Assembly: GCA_965153355.1 (NCBI GenBank)
Contig: OZ231128.1
Coordinates: 21,824,001 to 21,888,000 of the forward strand
Length of the DNA: 64,000 nucleotides
Origin: Flaccisagitta enflata
Lineage: Eukaryota; Chaetognatha; Sagittoidea; Aphragmophora
Direction: 5' to 3'
The notes below the pieces were generated by a model that made no database searches, had not been told where the DNA came from, and was given only the letters and a program-made list of their open reading frames with translations. Position 1 is the first letter of the stretch, and the number at the start of each line of letters is the position of its first letter. The translations under genes were made by a program, and so were the position numbers. Shown here in pieces: positions 42,777-54,675 of this stretch.

Positions 42777-43962
42777 GAGTCTTTAATCGAGAATTTATTG
42801 AATAAGCACGTAAATGTGAGTTGGCGGGGTTTCGAGTTCGATTCGCGTTGAGGCTTGATTTCGAACCCCTGAGGATCCTCGGAGTGTCCATGTGTGAGGC
42901 CGACGCGGTGAGTATCGATGATGTTGAACTGCCTACGTCACTAGACGATAAAGTTTTGTCTGACATCTTTAATAAATGGTTTCTTTCGTTTGTTTTCGCA
43001 TCTGGAAATGAACTTATTGTTTCGCCTTTTTGATCGATCAGTAGCTTTTCCACTTCATTATCCTCGTTAATGTGATCTTTAGCTACGTCGTCGTCGTCTT
43101 CGTTTTCGTCATGGTCATCGTCGTCATTTTCAATAACTCTACTCCCAACCATCGTTCCGCGTTTGTATTTGTTTTTCACCACATTCTTATCGTCGATATC
43201 ACCATTTACGCTCGTCATCGTATTGATCTCTTGTTTTTGATGGTTCAATCTTTCGGAATCATTCCGTTGACGTTCTCCCCTTTCCTTCTCCTCTTCCTCC
43301 TCTTCCTCCGCTTCCTCCTCTTCCTCGTCGATATCATCCCCTCCACCGTCAACACGGACACCTTCGGTATCACCATCGCCGTCACCATCGCCGTCGCCGT
43401 CACCAAGGACGCCATTTTGTTTTTTCCTCTCGTAACTGCCGTTTTTGCGTTTCTTCACGAGTATTTCACTTCCGGTCGATTGAAGATGATTACCAGTTGA
43501 CGATGCGGAAGTATAGGAGGAAGTGGACCAAGAAGAGAAAGAGGATAAGGAGGAGGAAGAGGAAGAGGAGGAAGAAGCAGAAGAGGAGGAGGAGGAAGCA
43601 GATTGAGATGGGGATTGAGTCATTAAGTGGTGATTGGTGAATTCGCCAACGATCGCGTCGCGAGTGATGATAGCTTTGTAAGATACGCCAATGTAAGATT
43701 CACTAAAGTCGCCATTGACAGAGTTACCAGAGTCGTCGGTGTTAGGGTTACCGGAATTACCGGCGGTAGGATTACCAGAGTGGCCGCCGGTGATGACCGA
43801 GTATTTAGCGTCGGTAACGATCAGACGGGGAGTCAGGAGGAAGAAGAAAAGAGAAGAAAACGCGAAAAATAAGATAAAAGCGAATCGAAGAGAGATTGAA
43901 TGTTGAAGCCGAGAAATATGAAGCAATCGAAGGCCGGGAGAAAGGACAGATAGAGGGCCCAT
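42291..43962 (-). CDS. first exon of a predicted type II membrane protein with poly-Gln
   Basis: A 557-codon open exon on the minus strand, ending at a good donor (CTTTG before GTAAGC, 42291). The ATG at 43962 is followed by about 25 residues and one hydrophobic segment (LRFAFILFFAFSSLFFFLL), with no cleavage site evident, as in type II Golgi or plasma membrane proteins. The rest is low-complexity: a Ser run, acidic runs (Glu and Asp), basic patches and about 30 Gln encoded by CAA/CAG (42670-42778), then a Ser/Arg/His/Pro-rich part. No catalytic domain is visible; it would be encoded by exons to the left that I could not find. The long open frame through non-repeat sequence is the main support. 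It could instead be a chance frame through repeats. Confidence 0.5.
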
Positions 43963-43974
43963 TCTCCCCTCCCC

Positions 43975-44075
<101 letters not shown>

Positions 44076-44318
44076 TCTTTTATTCTTTTTGTAGTTGTTG
44101 CTATTGTTGAATTGTTAATTCTGCTTTTGTGGTCGTTGTTGTTTGTTGTGCTACTTTTGCCGTTGCTGTTGTTGTTGTTGATCCTATCGTGGAAGATTGT
44201 CTTAAGCGGCGATATCTGTGGGCAAAATCATGACGAATGTTGAGCTTGTTGGAAGAAGCAAAGATAAGAGGAAAGATAAGTTAGACACTTACTATCCCCA
44301 GTAGGAGAAAAGAGAAAC

Positions 44319-44321
<3 letters not shown>

Positions 44322-44362
<41 letters not shown>

Positions 44363-44368
44363 ACACAA

Positions 44369-44404
<36 letters not shown>

Positions 44405-44405
44405 A
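44322..44405. repeat. (GA)n and (CAGA)n microsatellites
   Basis: A GA run followed by a short AC stretch and about 7 CAGA units. Confidence 0.95.
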
Positions 44406-44500
44406 GAAAGAGAAACTGACCGACAGACGTACCAACATATAGATGAATGAGTTGAAAATGTAGGGAAACGAAACGAAACGAATAAGTTGGGAGAACAAAA

Positions 44501-44713
44501 AGCAAGGCCGGATACACGGCTACCCCAGTCGCGTGCGGGTGGGCAGGGGCCATATTTGAGGTCACCAGAGCATTTGGGCAGGAGCAGTGCGGTCAAAGAA
44601 TAAAAAAAACATAAAAAAGTAAAGTGTGACAGACCAACCGACCGACCGACCGACCGACCGACCGACCGACGGACAAAGCGGGGTGTAGAGTCGCGTAGCA
44701 CGCGACTTAAAAG
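44501..44713 (+). mobile_element. short hairpin-ended dispersed element, subfamily a (CGTGC type)
   Basis: GCAAGGCCGGATACACGGCT, AGTCGCGTGCGGGTGGGCAG, (GACC)n, and the end AGTCGCGTAGCACGCGACT plus TAAAAG. The 5' AGTCGCGTGC pairs exactly with the 3' GCACGCGACT. Confidence 0.8.
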
Positions 44714-45233
44714 TGAATAGAATTACAGTCGGACTTCGCCGGAGCGTGCTAGCTATTAAGGCTTACCCCCTCATGAAGCATAAATCTTATTTCTTGCCAA
44801 ATTTCATCTAGTTACGTATTTGCATGATGAAAAAAAAAAAACTGTTCTCTGTCAAACATGATTTTGTAAATTTCTTTGAGCTAAACTGTACGGATTTTTC
44901 TTCAGAGGAAAAAAAAATGATACGAAGAGGAGAGCGCAACGAAAAGCGAGAGACAGCGCACGTGGGAATTCAGCACAGTGGTTGGGAATTAAACTCAAAC
45001 TCGAGGCTTAGGCCTAGCCCAAGACTTGGTTTCTGTGATTTTTCTAAGACAAATTTGGAATTTGGAAAGGTGGTAGCCCAAACATCTTCTCGCATTTTGC
45101 TGGACATTGTCTCATTTTATCGCACCACGGCTCAGTGATTTCATATCACGATTTTCTTACTTGAAATCAGCTTCGCCCTATCATTCAGAAAGTAAAGGTG
45201 ACTGAATGTTTCGGATGCATGGTTACTTGTCTT

Positions 45234-45385
<152 letters not shown>

Positions 45386-45538
45386 TCTAAATGATATTCC
45401 GCCCATGGCTGCTATAGCACTCCTACGTTCCCTTCGGTTCTTTGCTAAGTGGGATTTGAGTGCAGGCCTAACGATGGTAACGATGCGATGTCTGCTTCGT
45501 ATGTTTCTCCCTCCTCGTTTTATTCGCCAGCAATTTTT

Positions 45539-45730
45539 CTGTCGCGTGCACACAATGGTTATGTCAGATGTTCGGTTGGTCGGTCGGTTGGTCGGTCGGT
45601 TGGTCGGTCAGTCGGTCGGTCGGTCGGTCTGTGTGTTTGCCCACTAAAGCCAACACCCATGAGGCCATGTCTACAGAGTTGTTTGTCGTATCTCAGCCTG
45701 TTCCCACTTGCAGCCCTGCACGCGACATGA
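45539..45730 (-). mobile_element. short hairpin-ended dispersed element, decayed copy
   Basis: CTGTCGCGTGCACACAATGG followed by (GGTC)n and a terminal GCACGCGACATGAAT segment; both ends are diverged. Confidence 0.5.
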
Positions 45731-46525
45731 ATATGCTTTTTTTCTACTTCTGATCATTCCATTCCTCTATTTCAACACCGAGGTTGCTCTGCGAAAAGGA
45801 ATTCGCTCCGTCTCCATTATTCTCTCTATATAATGCTATCCCTCCTCTTACCGTTTCAAAGTTGTTACGTATCACTTCTCTGGACGTGTAAACTTTTCAA
45901 TCGTATTCCTTACCTTTCGCTTTTCGAGACATAAGTTTATACATAGACTAAGCCGGATCAACAAGGCGCGGGGCCCTAAGCTAGGCTAGGGGGCGCGGGG
46001 CCCCCTAATCCCCTCTTAGCCCCCTGTTAACCCCCCCCCTCTTTGTCCCCTGTTAACCCCCCCTCTTTGCCCCCCCCCTTGTTTACCAAACAACTTAAAA
46101 CCAGTTGATTAAAGTTTTATCTAGCATGTGTAACTTCCTGTCTGCCTAAAAGTGACATATTTAAAGAACTTAAAATAAATGAAACAATAAAATATGACAT
46201 TTCCATTACAGTTAAGCATATCACCATAGAAAAATTTAAAGCAAACGTTCCTCGCTTTTATTGCTGCAAATTTTGCGATTATGTCATCAACATTAATTTT
46301 TTGTTAAAGTTCATGCTCGATATACAAAAGAGTAAGATTGTTCAAACGATCTTGGCTGATAGATGTGTTATTCATTTTTTATGCATTTTAGTTTGGAGAA
46401 AGATCGTTCACCACTGCAATTGGTTACCATCATGGATAGGTAGATGCGAAGCGCTATTTCAATGTTTGGGAAAGTGCATTGGAGTTCGTTCTGCCTCAAA
46501 ATTACATAGTACTGACATTCTCTAC

Positions 46526-46746
46526 TTTTTAGCCGCGTCCTACGCGACTCTACCCCCCGCTTTGTCGGTTCGTCCGTCAGTCCGTCCGTCGGTCCGTCCG
46601 TTGGTCCGTCCGTCCATCACACTTAACTTTTTTTGGGTTTTTGCGTTCTTTGGCCTCACTGCTCCTGCCCAAATGATGAAGTGACCTCAAATATGGCCCC
46701 TGCCCACCGGCACGTGACAGGGGTAGCTGTGCATCCAGCCTTGTTT
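46526..46746 (-). mobile_element. short hairpin-ended dispersed element nested in the 1,041-bp transposon
   Basis: Plus strand starts TTTTTAGCCGCGTCCTACGC, followed by (GTCC)n, and ends GGCACGTGACAGGGGTAGCT then CCAGCCTTGTTT. A CTTT-rich tract of about 115 bp follows its A/T side. Confidence 0.72.
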
Positions 46747-46862
46747 GGTCTTTCTTTTTCTTTCTTTCTTTCTTTCTTTCTTTTTCTTTCTTTCTTTCTT
46801 TCTTTTTTTTTCTTTCTTTCTTTTTTTTTTCTTTCTTTCTTTTTTTTTCTTTCTTATTCTTT
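46747..46862. repeat. (CTTT)n microsatellite
   Basis: An interrupted CTTT/T-rich run next to the nested element. Confidence 0.93.
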
Positions 46863-47475
46863 TTCTTTTTATTTTTCCCGTTTTTTTTCCCCTTTTTTTC
46901 CAGGGGTGGTTGCTGCAGGTGCGGGGCCCCCCAGAGGCGCGGGGCCCTAAGCTATAGATTTTTTAGCCTATTGGTTGATCCAGCTTAGTACATAGAGCAT
47001 AATTTTACAATCTTGAAATCTTTTAAATGTAACGGTAAGCAAAATTTCTGTTAGGTACTTTTATTTAGTATTTGTTTTATCTAACTAAATGAGTTGAAAG
47101 AAATTGTGTTGGTTAGTCATATTCAAATAAAGCTATTCCTCCATTTTTCATTTTGTTTCAGGCTGTTTCTTCTCCTATTTCCCCCTCTTCCTCAGATAAA
47201 ATTCTCCCTCCATTTTCCTTTTGTTTTCTTTTCGGTCATTCTGAGCCTTTCTTGATTTTTTATCTGCGTCCTCGCACATTAGTTTATGAAGCTGTGTCTG
47301 TCGGTCTGTCTGTCGGTATGTCGGTCTGTTTGTCCAGCTGTCTGTCTGTCTGCCTGTCTATCGGCCTTTCTGTCGGTCTGTCTGTCGGTCGGTCGGTCGG
47401 TCGGTCGGTCACGCAAACGTTTACAATCGCATAATCGGAGGCTCATCAAAACAACATGCAACAGCGCCAATCTTG

Positions 47476-47637
47476 CATTCATTCATTCATTCATTCATTC
47501 ATTCATTCATTCATTCATTCATTCATTCATTTATTCATTCATTCATTCATTCATTCATTCATTCGTTCATTCATTCATTCATTCATTCATTCATTCATTC
47601 ATTCATTCATTCATTCATTCATTCATTCATTCATTCA
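47476..47637. repeat. (ATTC)n microsatellite
   Basis: About 40 ATTC units with two single-base variants. The preceding 47290-47410 is degenerate (CTGT)/(GGTC). Confidence 0.97.
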
Positions 47638-47771
47638 TACCTAATCGCGGGGCACACATTTTGGCTATAACTTATACTTGGCCTTGTTTCTCCCGTCATC
47701 CCCAGATTCAGATTCTCTTTAATTCTAACCTCTAGATCCAAATCTTAAATTTTAACTCAAATACTTTGCTT

Positions 47772-48110
47772 CTTGGGCAGCGGCTCCGAAGGGGACAAAG
47801 TCCTGTCGAATCTACTCTCAGAGCCTCAGGCCTCAAATCAACCATTTCAGGCCTTTAATCAGCCCTCTCGGTGCTTCAATTTGGCCTCGCAGGCGTAAAA
47901 TCAGCCACCTCAGGCCTCAAAGCAGCTAGCAGTCCTCTCAGAAATCAGATTGGACAAAACGACAAATGGACGGATAGGAAGATAGACAGGTGGACGAACG
48001 AAGGTTCTACAGGGCTCCTTTGGGGCTGCTGCCCTGCTTCCTCTCACTCGAATTCACAGTTTTACGAAGCAGGGCAATGGGTGTCGCTGACCACATATTG
48101 CCTCTTTATG
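47772..48110. mobile_element. GGGCAGCGGCC family element
   Basis: GGGCAGCGGCTCCGAAGGGG at the left, GGCCTCAAATC-type units inside, GGGGCTGCTGCCCTGC and CAGGGCAATGGGTGTCGCTG at the right. Confidence 0.65.
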
Positions 48111-48306
48111 TGATACATGTTCAAAGTTTTGAATATGGCTTGTTGGTATAACTTGTGCGACATTCACTTAGATGGCCCCTCCATAGTCCATGCGGACCAT
48201 ACCCATCCCCATCCTCCGCCTTAAACCTAGTCATTTCGACCATTGCAACTTATAAATCCTTCTCTTATTCATTGATACGCCTATTTCCAATGTCCAATCA
48301 TTCCCA

Positions 48307-48448
<142 letters not shown>

Positions 48449-49099
48449 CCCCATATCTTGCTCATTAAGACTAGTCAACTCCCACGTGCTCAATCTTTTC
48501 ATGAGCCACCGCGTGTATGTAAAATTGTAATAGCGTGCTTCTAATCTTACTGCTTTTCTTTCTATCCAATTGCTCGCTGGTTGCTCACTAGCTACAGGGT
48601 CATCAATCTCAACTGAAAAAAGTATTAAACTATTGTGTCTCAATGCTTTACTTTTATGATCTGAAATTAATTTTCTCTTCAAGTATTATGTTTGACGTTT
48701 TTTAGTAAAAATTTTGTTGGTCTAGGTTAAATAATTTGTCCACAACCTCGATTTGAAGTAGTTTTGCTATTTCCAGCTGAAGCAAAATTGAAACATCGCT
48801 GCAGGAGTGTCTTCCTTTACAATGATCTCATTTCTAAACCGTTAGAGCTACAAATGCCTGGTTGGTCTTAAATGAAAGATACTTGGATGTAGTTTTTCAT
48901 TCTTTTTCAGGTTGGTTGATGAATTGGCATTCAAAGTAAGTTTCATTGCCTTAAAATCGACTTTTTTGACAAAATTCCTTTGATTTGTGGATTTTTCAAA
49001 AAACAGTATGCTAAATAGGTTGAAGACTGTTTTTAATACAGTAGATGTCGTCTAGACTTGGAAATGCGGGGGAATTCATTACAGGAAGACAGATAAACT

Positions 49100-52000
49100 T
49101 GAGAGACTGATATTTGGAATATAAACTAATAAAAGTATGCTTAATTGCCCATGGGTGTTGGTTGCCATGGAAACACATTTCCATGTATTCACGCTAAAGA
49201 ATCAATATTTTGAGAAATTTTTTGAGGGAACATTGTTTAAAATAAGATTTGCTACAACTTTCCCATAGTATATTCTGTAAGAATATTGCTCGTTTGGCGG
49301 TTGCTAGGGAGCGTCAGAGGGCTGTCTTTTTGAAACAACAACAAAATGGATTTGTACAAAAAAATACAAAAATGTGGTGTGTCTACTTGCCTTACTTGCC
49401 CATATTTAGAAGAAACTAATTTCTTTCAATCAAGCACTAATGGTAAAAAATATTTTCCTGCAATTAATGGTGAACATGTTTTGAATTGTAAATCGGAAAA
49501 TATAATTTATCTAATGAAATGTAAATTATGTGGTTTCCAGTACATCGGTGAAACTAAATGTCGTTTACATATAAGATTCAATGGACACAGAAGTAGGATT
49601 AATTCAAACAAATCTGGACAATTAGTTCATAAACATTTTCAAGAAAATTGTCATGGTCTTGCAAACTGCATTATCATACCAATTGAGAAAATTGTTTTGA
49701 GTGAGTCTGATGAAAATATCTTTTCATCACAAGTAGAGAAAGCAAGAGCAAAGGATAAAATCAGGTTTGAAAGGGAGAAATTCTGGATTTCAACTCTTCA
49801 AACAGCCTATCCCTTTGGTCTCAATTGTAGAGTAAAGGGTATTGGTGATTTTAATCCTTCACAGGGGTTTTTTCAACATTTTGGCGGAAGGAGGAGGAGA
49901 AAACGGAAACACAAGAAAAGGAAACCTAAAAGACTAAGAGTTAAAAGTGATTTTTCTCTAGATTTTGTACTAGGTAAGCACAGGGAGTTAGCCAACAAGC
50001 CGGGATATATACATTTTTTCAAAACATTTTTATATAGTGTTCCAAGGGTTGACCTCCAAATTTTACTTCAGAGTGTGGAAAATTCTCCTGTTGTAATAGA
50101 TGTCCGACTTAAAGATATGATTAAAATGATAGCTAACCTAAGATTGTTTAAACCTGTGGAAATAGCAAAAAGAAATGATAAGGATTTTTACCATCTGAAT
50201 TTCAGAGATAAAGGTCTGGATTTCATAAACATCAGTGCAATACTTAGAAACAAGGATGTTTTAAATAAAATACCAATTTATTTCAATGATAAAGAACCAC
50301 CAGTCATTGGATATAGATTTAATAAAAGTATTGCAGGTAAACTTTTTAACTATAGAGAGACTTTATCAGAAGAAGGGATTGACCATTTTGAGAATAATAG
50401 ATTAATTTGTAGTTGCAATAATTCTCCATTTAAAGATCCAAATCATGGTCATGTCATAACCGGTAACCTAGACATAATAAAAAATGAAACATTAAAAAAA
50501 TTGATAAAGAAAGGACCTAAGTATAGGTTACCTCAAAGGATAAATTGGAAGGAGGATAGAAATATCATAACAACATTTCTGGATGCTTATATTGATAAAT
50601 GGATAACAAAAGAGAGAAAAATGTCAGAAGATAATAATGTCAATGGAAGTTGCTTAGATTCATGGAAAAATAAAGTAGTTGAACTTATAGATAGGAAAAT
50701 AGAGTCTGGTAAACATAAATTGAGAAGTTGGAATCTTAGAATTGAAGGAGATGTAAAGAGAGAATTGGATAGATTAAAGGAATCTTATGTCATAACTGTT
50801 ACTGATAAGGCACAAAATAATATTCTCTTTACATGTAAGTCACATTATGTTTCTAAGATTAAAGATGAATTGAGTAGACCAGGACAGTTAACCTATGAAC
50901 CAGAAAATAAAGATGTGGATACCATTCATAACATTATCATAAATTTTTCCAAGTCAAAAAACATAAAAGTTCCTAATGAAATGAAAGATATCCCTCTTAT
51001 TTACTGGATTCCTAAAATGCATAAAAACCCAATAGGCAGTAGATTTATAGCAGGATCAAAATCTTGCAGTATCAAACTATTATCTAAATATTTTTCAAAA
51101 GCTCTGAAGGTCATTTTAAATCATATGAAAAATTATTCATTTACAGTGTCTCAAAGAGCAGATTTGAATTATTTTTGGATAATAGAGAATTCCTTGGAAT
51201 TCATGGATAAAATCAAAAGTAAAGATATGCAACATATGGAAACATATGATTTTTCTACTTTATATACAGCGCTTCCGCATCCAGAAATTATTAGAAATTT
51301 TGCTAAGATTTTCCAAAAGGTCTATAGCAGAGAAAATAAACAATTTATAAATGTGAACATGCAAAGGGCATATTTCAGTACAACTGCAGGAAAAAATTGC
51401 TGCTCTTTTCGGGTAACAGATATGCAAGAAATTCTAGAATTCATATTAGATAACATTTATGTTAAATTTGGAAGAAAGATTTACAAACAGGTAATAGGAA
51501 TTCCTATTGGGTTGGACTCAGGTCAGGACATAGCAAACCTGTTATTATATAGCTATGAGGCAGACTATGTAGAGAAAACTTCAAAGCAAAATATCGTTCT
51601 GGCCAGAAAATTTAATTTGTGCTCTAGATACATAGATGACCTTTTTGTAGGTAATTTCCCAGACTTCAGAGAGCACATATATAAAATATATCCAAGAGAG
51701 TTAGAAATCAAGCCAGAATCTGTTAATTCAAAGGAGGTTTCTTATCTGGACCTGAGGATTAAATCTGAAAATGGGTTATTAGATTTTTCCATATATGATA
51801 AGAGGGATGATTTTAATTTCAAAATCGTAAACTTCCCTTTTATGGATAGCTGTATACCTAAAAAGTCAGCATTAGGAGTATTCTATAGTCAAATGATTAG
51901 ATTTGCAAGAATTAATTCTAGCTATCAGAATTTCAAGGTTAAGTGCAAAAACTTAACTGAGAGACTGCTGGGTCAGGGTTACAAACTTGCAGATTTAAAA

Positions 52001-53205
52001 AGGCTTAGTTTGCGTTTTTTTAAAGATAGGAACAATATTGTACTGAAATATGATATTAATGATACCAACATTTTTATCAAAGATATATTACCGTAATGAG
52101 CCTTAATTGATTATCACAAGTCTTAATGGGTGAGTGGGTCAATTGGCTTCTCCTCATTATTCTCTGGACTTTTGATTGTCTTTTGATGTCTATTACTATA
52201 TCAATAGCAAGCCCTAAATGAAAATCTTCACTATCACCCTAAAAAATTATAAATCTTAATTCTAACTTCAAAATATTTGAGTATTTATCTTTATCCAGCG
52301 AAGGCACCTTTTGGTGGGTCCGCCTGCACCTGAGTATTGGAGTTAAAGGACCGAAACTCACTCTAGGGTGCAGGTCTCCAACTGATGACCAGAAACTGGA
52401 TATAGTAAAATATTCTAAAACTTGGATTTTTTTCTAAATATGGGAAAGTAAATTTTACCCTTCATGGTGACCTATCATCCCATGATATATCTTCTTTGAA
52501 GATGAATTCCCTTTCCTCCAATCACTAAGTTTTCCCTTTAACAAACATTTAGTATAAATTGTCCAAAGTCCCACCCCTTTTGTTTAATTGAGAGGAAGGG
52601 TAGCCACTAGGACGTCGGACACCCATAGTTCCTTTTTTTCAATTAGATGTAACTCTTGCTGAATTGATTATCCCAGTCAATGCCAGAAGTCAGCGCTAAC
52701 TTTTATCCCCTAACCCAATAGCATACATGAAAAATATTTGTTTAATATTAAGACAAAAGTCTTGTTTTCTGCATAAAAATTACTTATCCAAAGGTTTTGA
52801 TATTCATTAACCACTAAAATTAGGTCGTACCTAAAATTGGATAGGTGAGTATATGAGTGGAAGCATATACTATACAGGAATAAGTAACTTTTGAATGTTT
52901 TGTTTATTTTTAGATTCTCAGTTGATTTTGAAAAACATTTTTCTTCAAAGTTTTTTGTAAGATACTTTTTGTTGCACATTTCATAGTTACGCTCCCTAGC
53001 AACGGCTAAACAAGCAATATTCTTACAGAACATATTGTGGGAAAGTTGTAGCAAATTTTATTTCAAACAATGTTCCCTAAAAGAAATTCTCAAAATATTG
53101 ATACTTTAGCGTGAATACATGGATATGTGTTTCCATAGCAACCAACACCCATGGGCAATAAAGAACCCTTTTATCAGTCTATATTCCAAATATCTGTCAT
53201 CTGTA
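49100..53205. mobile_element. Naiad-type Penelope-like element bounded by inverted repeats
   Basis: A complete PLE ORF (49346-52096) lies between inverted repeats of about 220 bp: 49100-49318 and 52980-53205, with shared segments such as GCCCATGGGTGTTGGTTGCC and CAATATTCTTACAGAA. Inverted or tandem partial copies (pseudo-LTRs) are a known feature of Penelope-like elements. A (CTGT)n tract begins 190 bp to the right (53397), in line with the reported microsatellite bias of Naiads. The segments outside the repeat (48600-48900, 53205-53290) are weakly similar to each other and to the MITE at 27466. Confidence 0.8.
49346..52096 (+). CDS. Naiad-type PLE protein: N-terminal GIY-YIG nuclease plus reverse transcriptase
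   Basis: An intact 916-aa single ORF. Cysteines near residues 10, 15 and 18 resemble a zinc-binding cluster. A GIY-YIG endonuclease follows (IIYLMKC at about 53-59, QYIGET at about 65-70, the conserved Arg/His segment at about 73-82). A basic stretch (GRRRRKRKHKKRK) is near 180. A CxC motif (ICSCNNSPF, about 352-360) links to the reverse transcriptase, the hallmark of the permuted Naiad clade. RT motif A is YDFSTLYTAL at about 633 and the catalytic YIDD is at 762-765. Penelope-like RTs are related to telomerase. The protein would nick target DNA and prime reverse transcription there. No in-frame stop is present, so it may be active. Canonical Penelopes have the nuclease at the C-terminus; that is not the case here. 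Confidence 0.92.
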   Translation: MDLYKKIQKCGVSTCLTCPYLEETNFFQSSTNGKKYFPAINGEHVLNCKSENIIYLMKCKLCGFQYIGETKCRLHIRFNGHRSRINSNKSGQLVHKHFQENCHGLANCIIIPIEKIVLSESDENIFSSQVEKARAKDKIRFEREKFWISTLQTAYPFGLNCRVKGIGDFNPSQGFFQHFGGRRRRKRKHKKRKPKRLRVKSDFSLDFVLGKHRELANKPGYIHFFKTFLYSVPRVDLQILLQSVENSPVVIDVRLKDMIKMIANLRLFKPVEIAKRNDKDFYHLNFRDKGLDFINISAILRNKDVLNKIPIYFNDKEPPVIGYRFNKSIAGKLFNYRETLSEEGIDHFENNRLICSCNNSPFKDPNHGHVITGNLDIIKNETLKKLIKKGPKYRLPQRINWKEDRNIITTFLDAYIDKWITKERKMSEDNNVNGSCLDSWKNKVVELIDRKIESGKHKLRSWNLRIEGDVKRELDRLKESYVITVTDKAQNNILFTCKSHYVSKIKDELSRPGQLTYEPENKDVDTIHNIIINFSKSKNIKVPNEMKDIPLIYWIPKMHKNPIGSRFIAGSKSCSIKLLSKYFSKALKVILNHMKNYSFTVSQRADLNYFWIIENSLEFMDKIKSKDMQHMETYDFSTLYTALPHPEIIRNFAKIFQKVYSRENKQFINVNMQRAYFSTTAGKNCCSFRVTDMQEILEFILDNIYVKFGRKIYKQVIGIPIGLDSGQDIANLLLYSYEADYVEKTSKQNIVLARKFNLCSRYIDDLFVGNFPDFREHIYKIYPRELEIKPESVNSKEVSYLDLRIKSENGLLDFSIYDKRDDFNFKIVNFPFMDSCIPKKSALGVFYSQMIRFARINSSYQNFKVKCKNLTERLLGQGYKLADLKRLSLRFFKDRNNIVLKYDINDTNIFIKDILP

Positions 53206-53394
53206 GCTTAAGCCGTTTAACAATGAGACTAATTTAAAGAGTAACTACCTTGTCAAACAACATTTTCCCTATATTTTAGCCTTAAAACTGCACATACTTC
53301 ATATTGATATCAAATGAAAACTATAACTAGTATAAGACCAAAGTCTATGAAATTTTGATACAAAAAACGTTAATCAATGCTCTTTAAGGAAAAA

Positions 53395-53396
<2 letters not shown>

Positions 53397-53444
<48 letters not shown>

Positions 53445-53460
53445 TTCTGTCTATCTGTCT
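53397..53460. repeat. (CTGT)n microsatellite
   Basis: About 15 units next to the Naiad-type element. Confidence 0.95.
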
Positions 53461-53959
53461 TTTCTGCCTTCGGAATAACGGATAAAAACAAGTGCAAATT
53501 GATTCAAAGCTAGATTGGAAAAGCTCCTCAATACGTAAAGTCGTCAATGTTCCTTTTCATGGACGACATTAAATCTTGGTGATTATCTTGTGAAAAGGTT
53601 TTTTTTAAAGAAGCGGTGTTGGTTGTCATTGGTAAACATTTATTGGGAAATATCTATTGAGGAGTCAGAAAAATTATCGGAAAAAAAGTTCAAGTCAGTC
53701 TTCGACTTTTTGACATATTCCAGAGAAACATGGTTTTTGTTTTCTTATCAGAAAGTTGAGCATCTCGATTGAGCGAATGAAATTGATAGGGTAAGTAGAT
53801 TTGATAATTTTCTTTCATTTGGCGCCAAGCAGAAGTTTCTAGGACAATTTTTTTTTAGTTAGGATTTTTTAAAGATTTTTTTGCGAAAAATTCAAGTTGA
53901 ATCTTTTTGAAATTTTTTATGATTTCATGTAGGATCAATAACAAAGTGCATTGATGTTT

Positions 53960-54250
53960 GTTTGAGCAAGAAAACAAGCTTATGAGCATAGCTGCTCATC
54001 TGTTTTTGAGTATTCAAGCTCATTTAGCTCATTCTTTTTTTCTTGATTTTGAATGGGATAAATAGATACAAGCTTTGATACACGTCTGAGCATGCAAATA
54101 CAAGAAAGCACCTCAGTGAGCATTGCTGCTCATCTGTGAGGGTGTTTTTAAGTATTCTAGCTTATTTAGCCCATTTAGCTCAGTCTTTTTTTCTGAATAG
54201 AAATGGGATAGATACATGTTTGAGCATAAGTATATCAACAGGCATTTAGA
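53960..54250. repeat. TGAGCT-type repeat, inverted relative of 685-1085
   Basis: Two units of AGCTCATTTAGCTCATTC and GAGCATGCAAATACAAGAAA type, reverse complement of the array near the left edge. A further partial copy is at 55200-55310. Confidence 0.65.
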
Positions 54251-54675
54251 ACAATAACTCTACTAAAAATAAGAAATCTATATAAAAATCAGTGAGATTC
54301 TGAAACTACTTCAGATTTCTGATGCAATGCCGCAAACTACATTCATCTAGCTCAAAGCGTTTAAAAATGAGAAGCAAAATAAGATGGACACCTCATGTAA
54401 AAAATGACAAAAATATTGCATCTAGTTTCTTTTTGATTTCTGAATGAAGTAAAACAGTTCTTTTTCAGATAGATTAGAGGTTTCTTCATCTGACTTTTGT
54501 ACCGCCAAACACATTCTTGGTTTACTTCAACCCCACTGAGTTATTGTGAGAGCAAATGACACGAAACCGAGAATATGGTAGTGACAAAGGAATGGTCTAA
54601 AACATATTGAAGGCATAGGAAGTTATCATACATTTGAACTAAATGTTTGTCTTAAATCATATAGAAAGTCCATAT

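Larger units (their letters stand above)
45948..46988. mobile_element. 1,041-bp DNA transposon with 8-bp target duplication
   Basis: Terminal inverted repeats CTAAGCCGGATCAAC and GTTGATCCAGCTTAG (one mismatch in 15) are flanked by the perfect direct repeat TACATAGA (45940-45947 and 46989-46996). Both subterminal regions carry GCGCGGGGCCCTAAGCTA. It has no transposase, so it is non-autonomous. The 8-bp duplication fits hAT-like or related superfamilies, but the termini are not the usual CAGGG. A short hairpin-ended element (46526-46746) and a (CTTT)n tract are nested inside. Confidence 0.88.
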
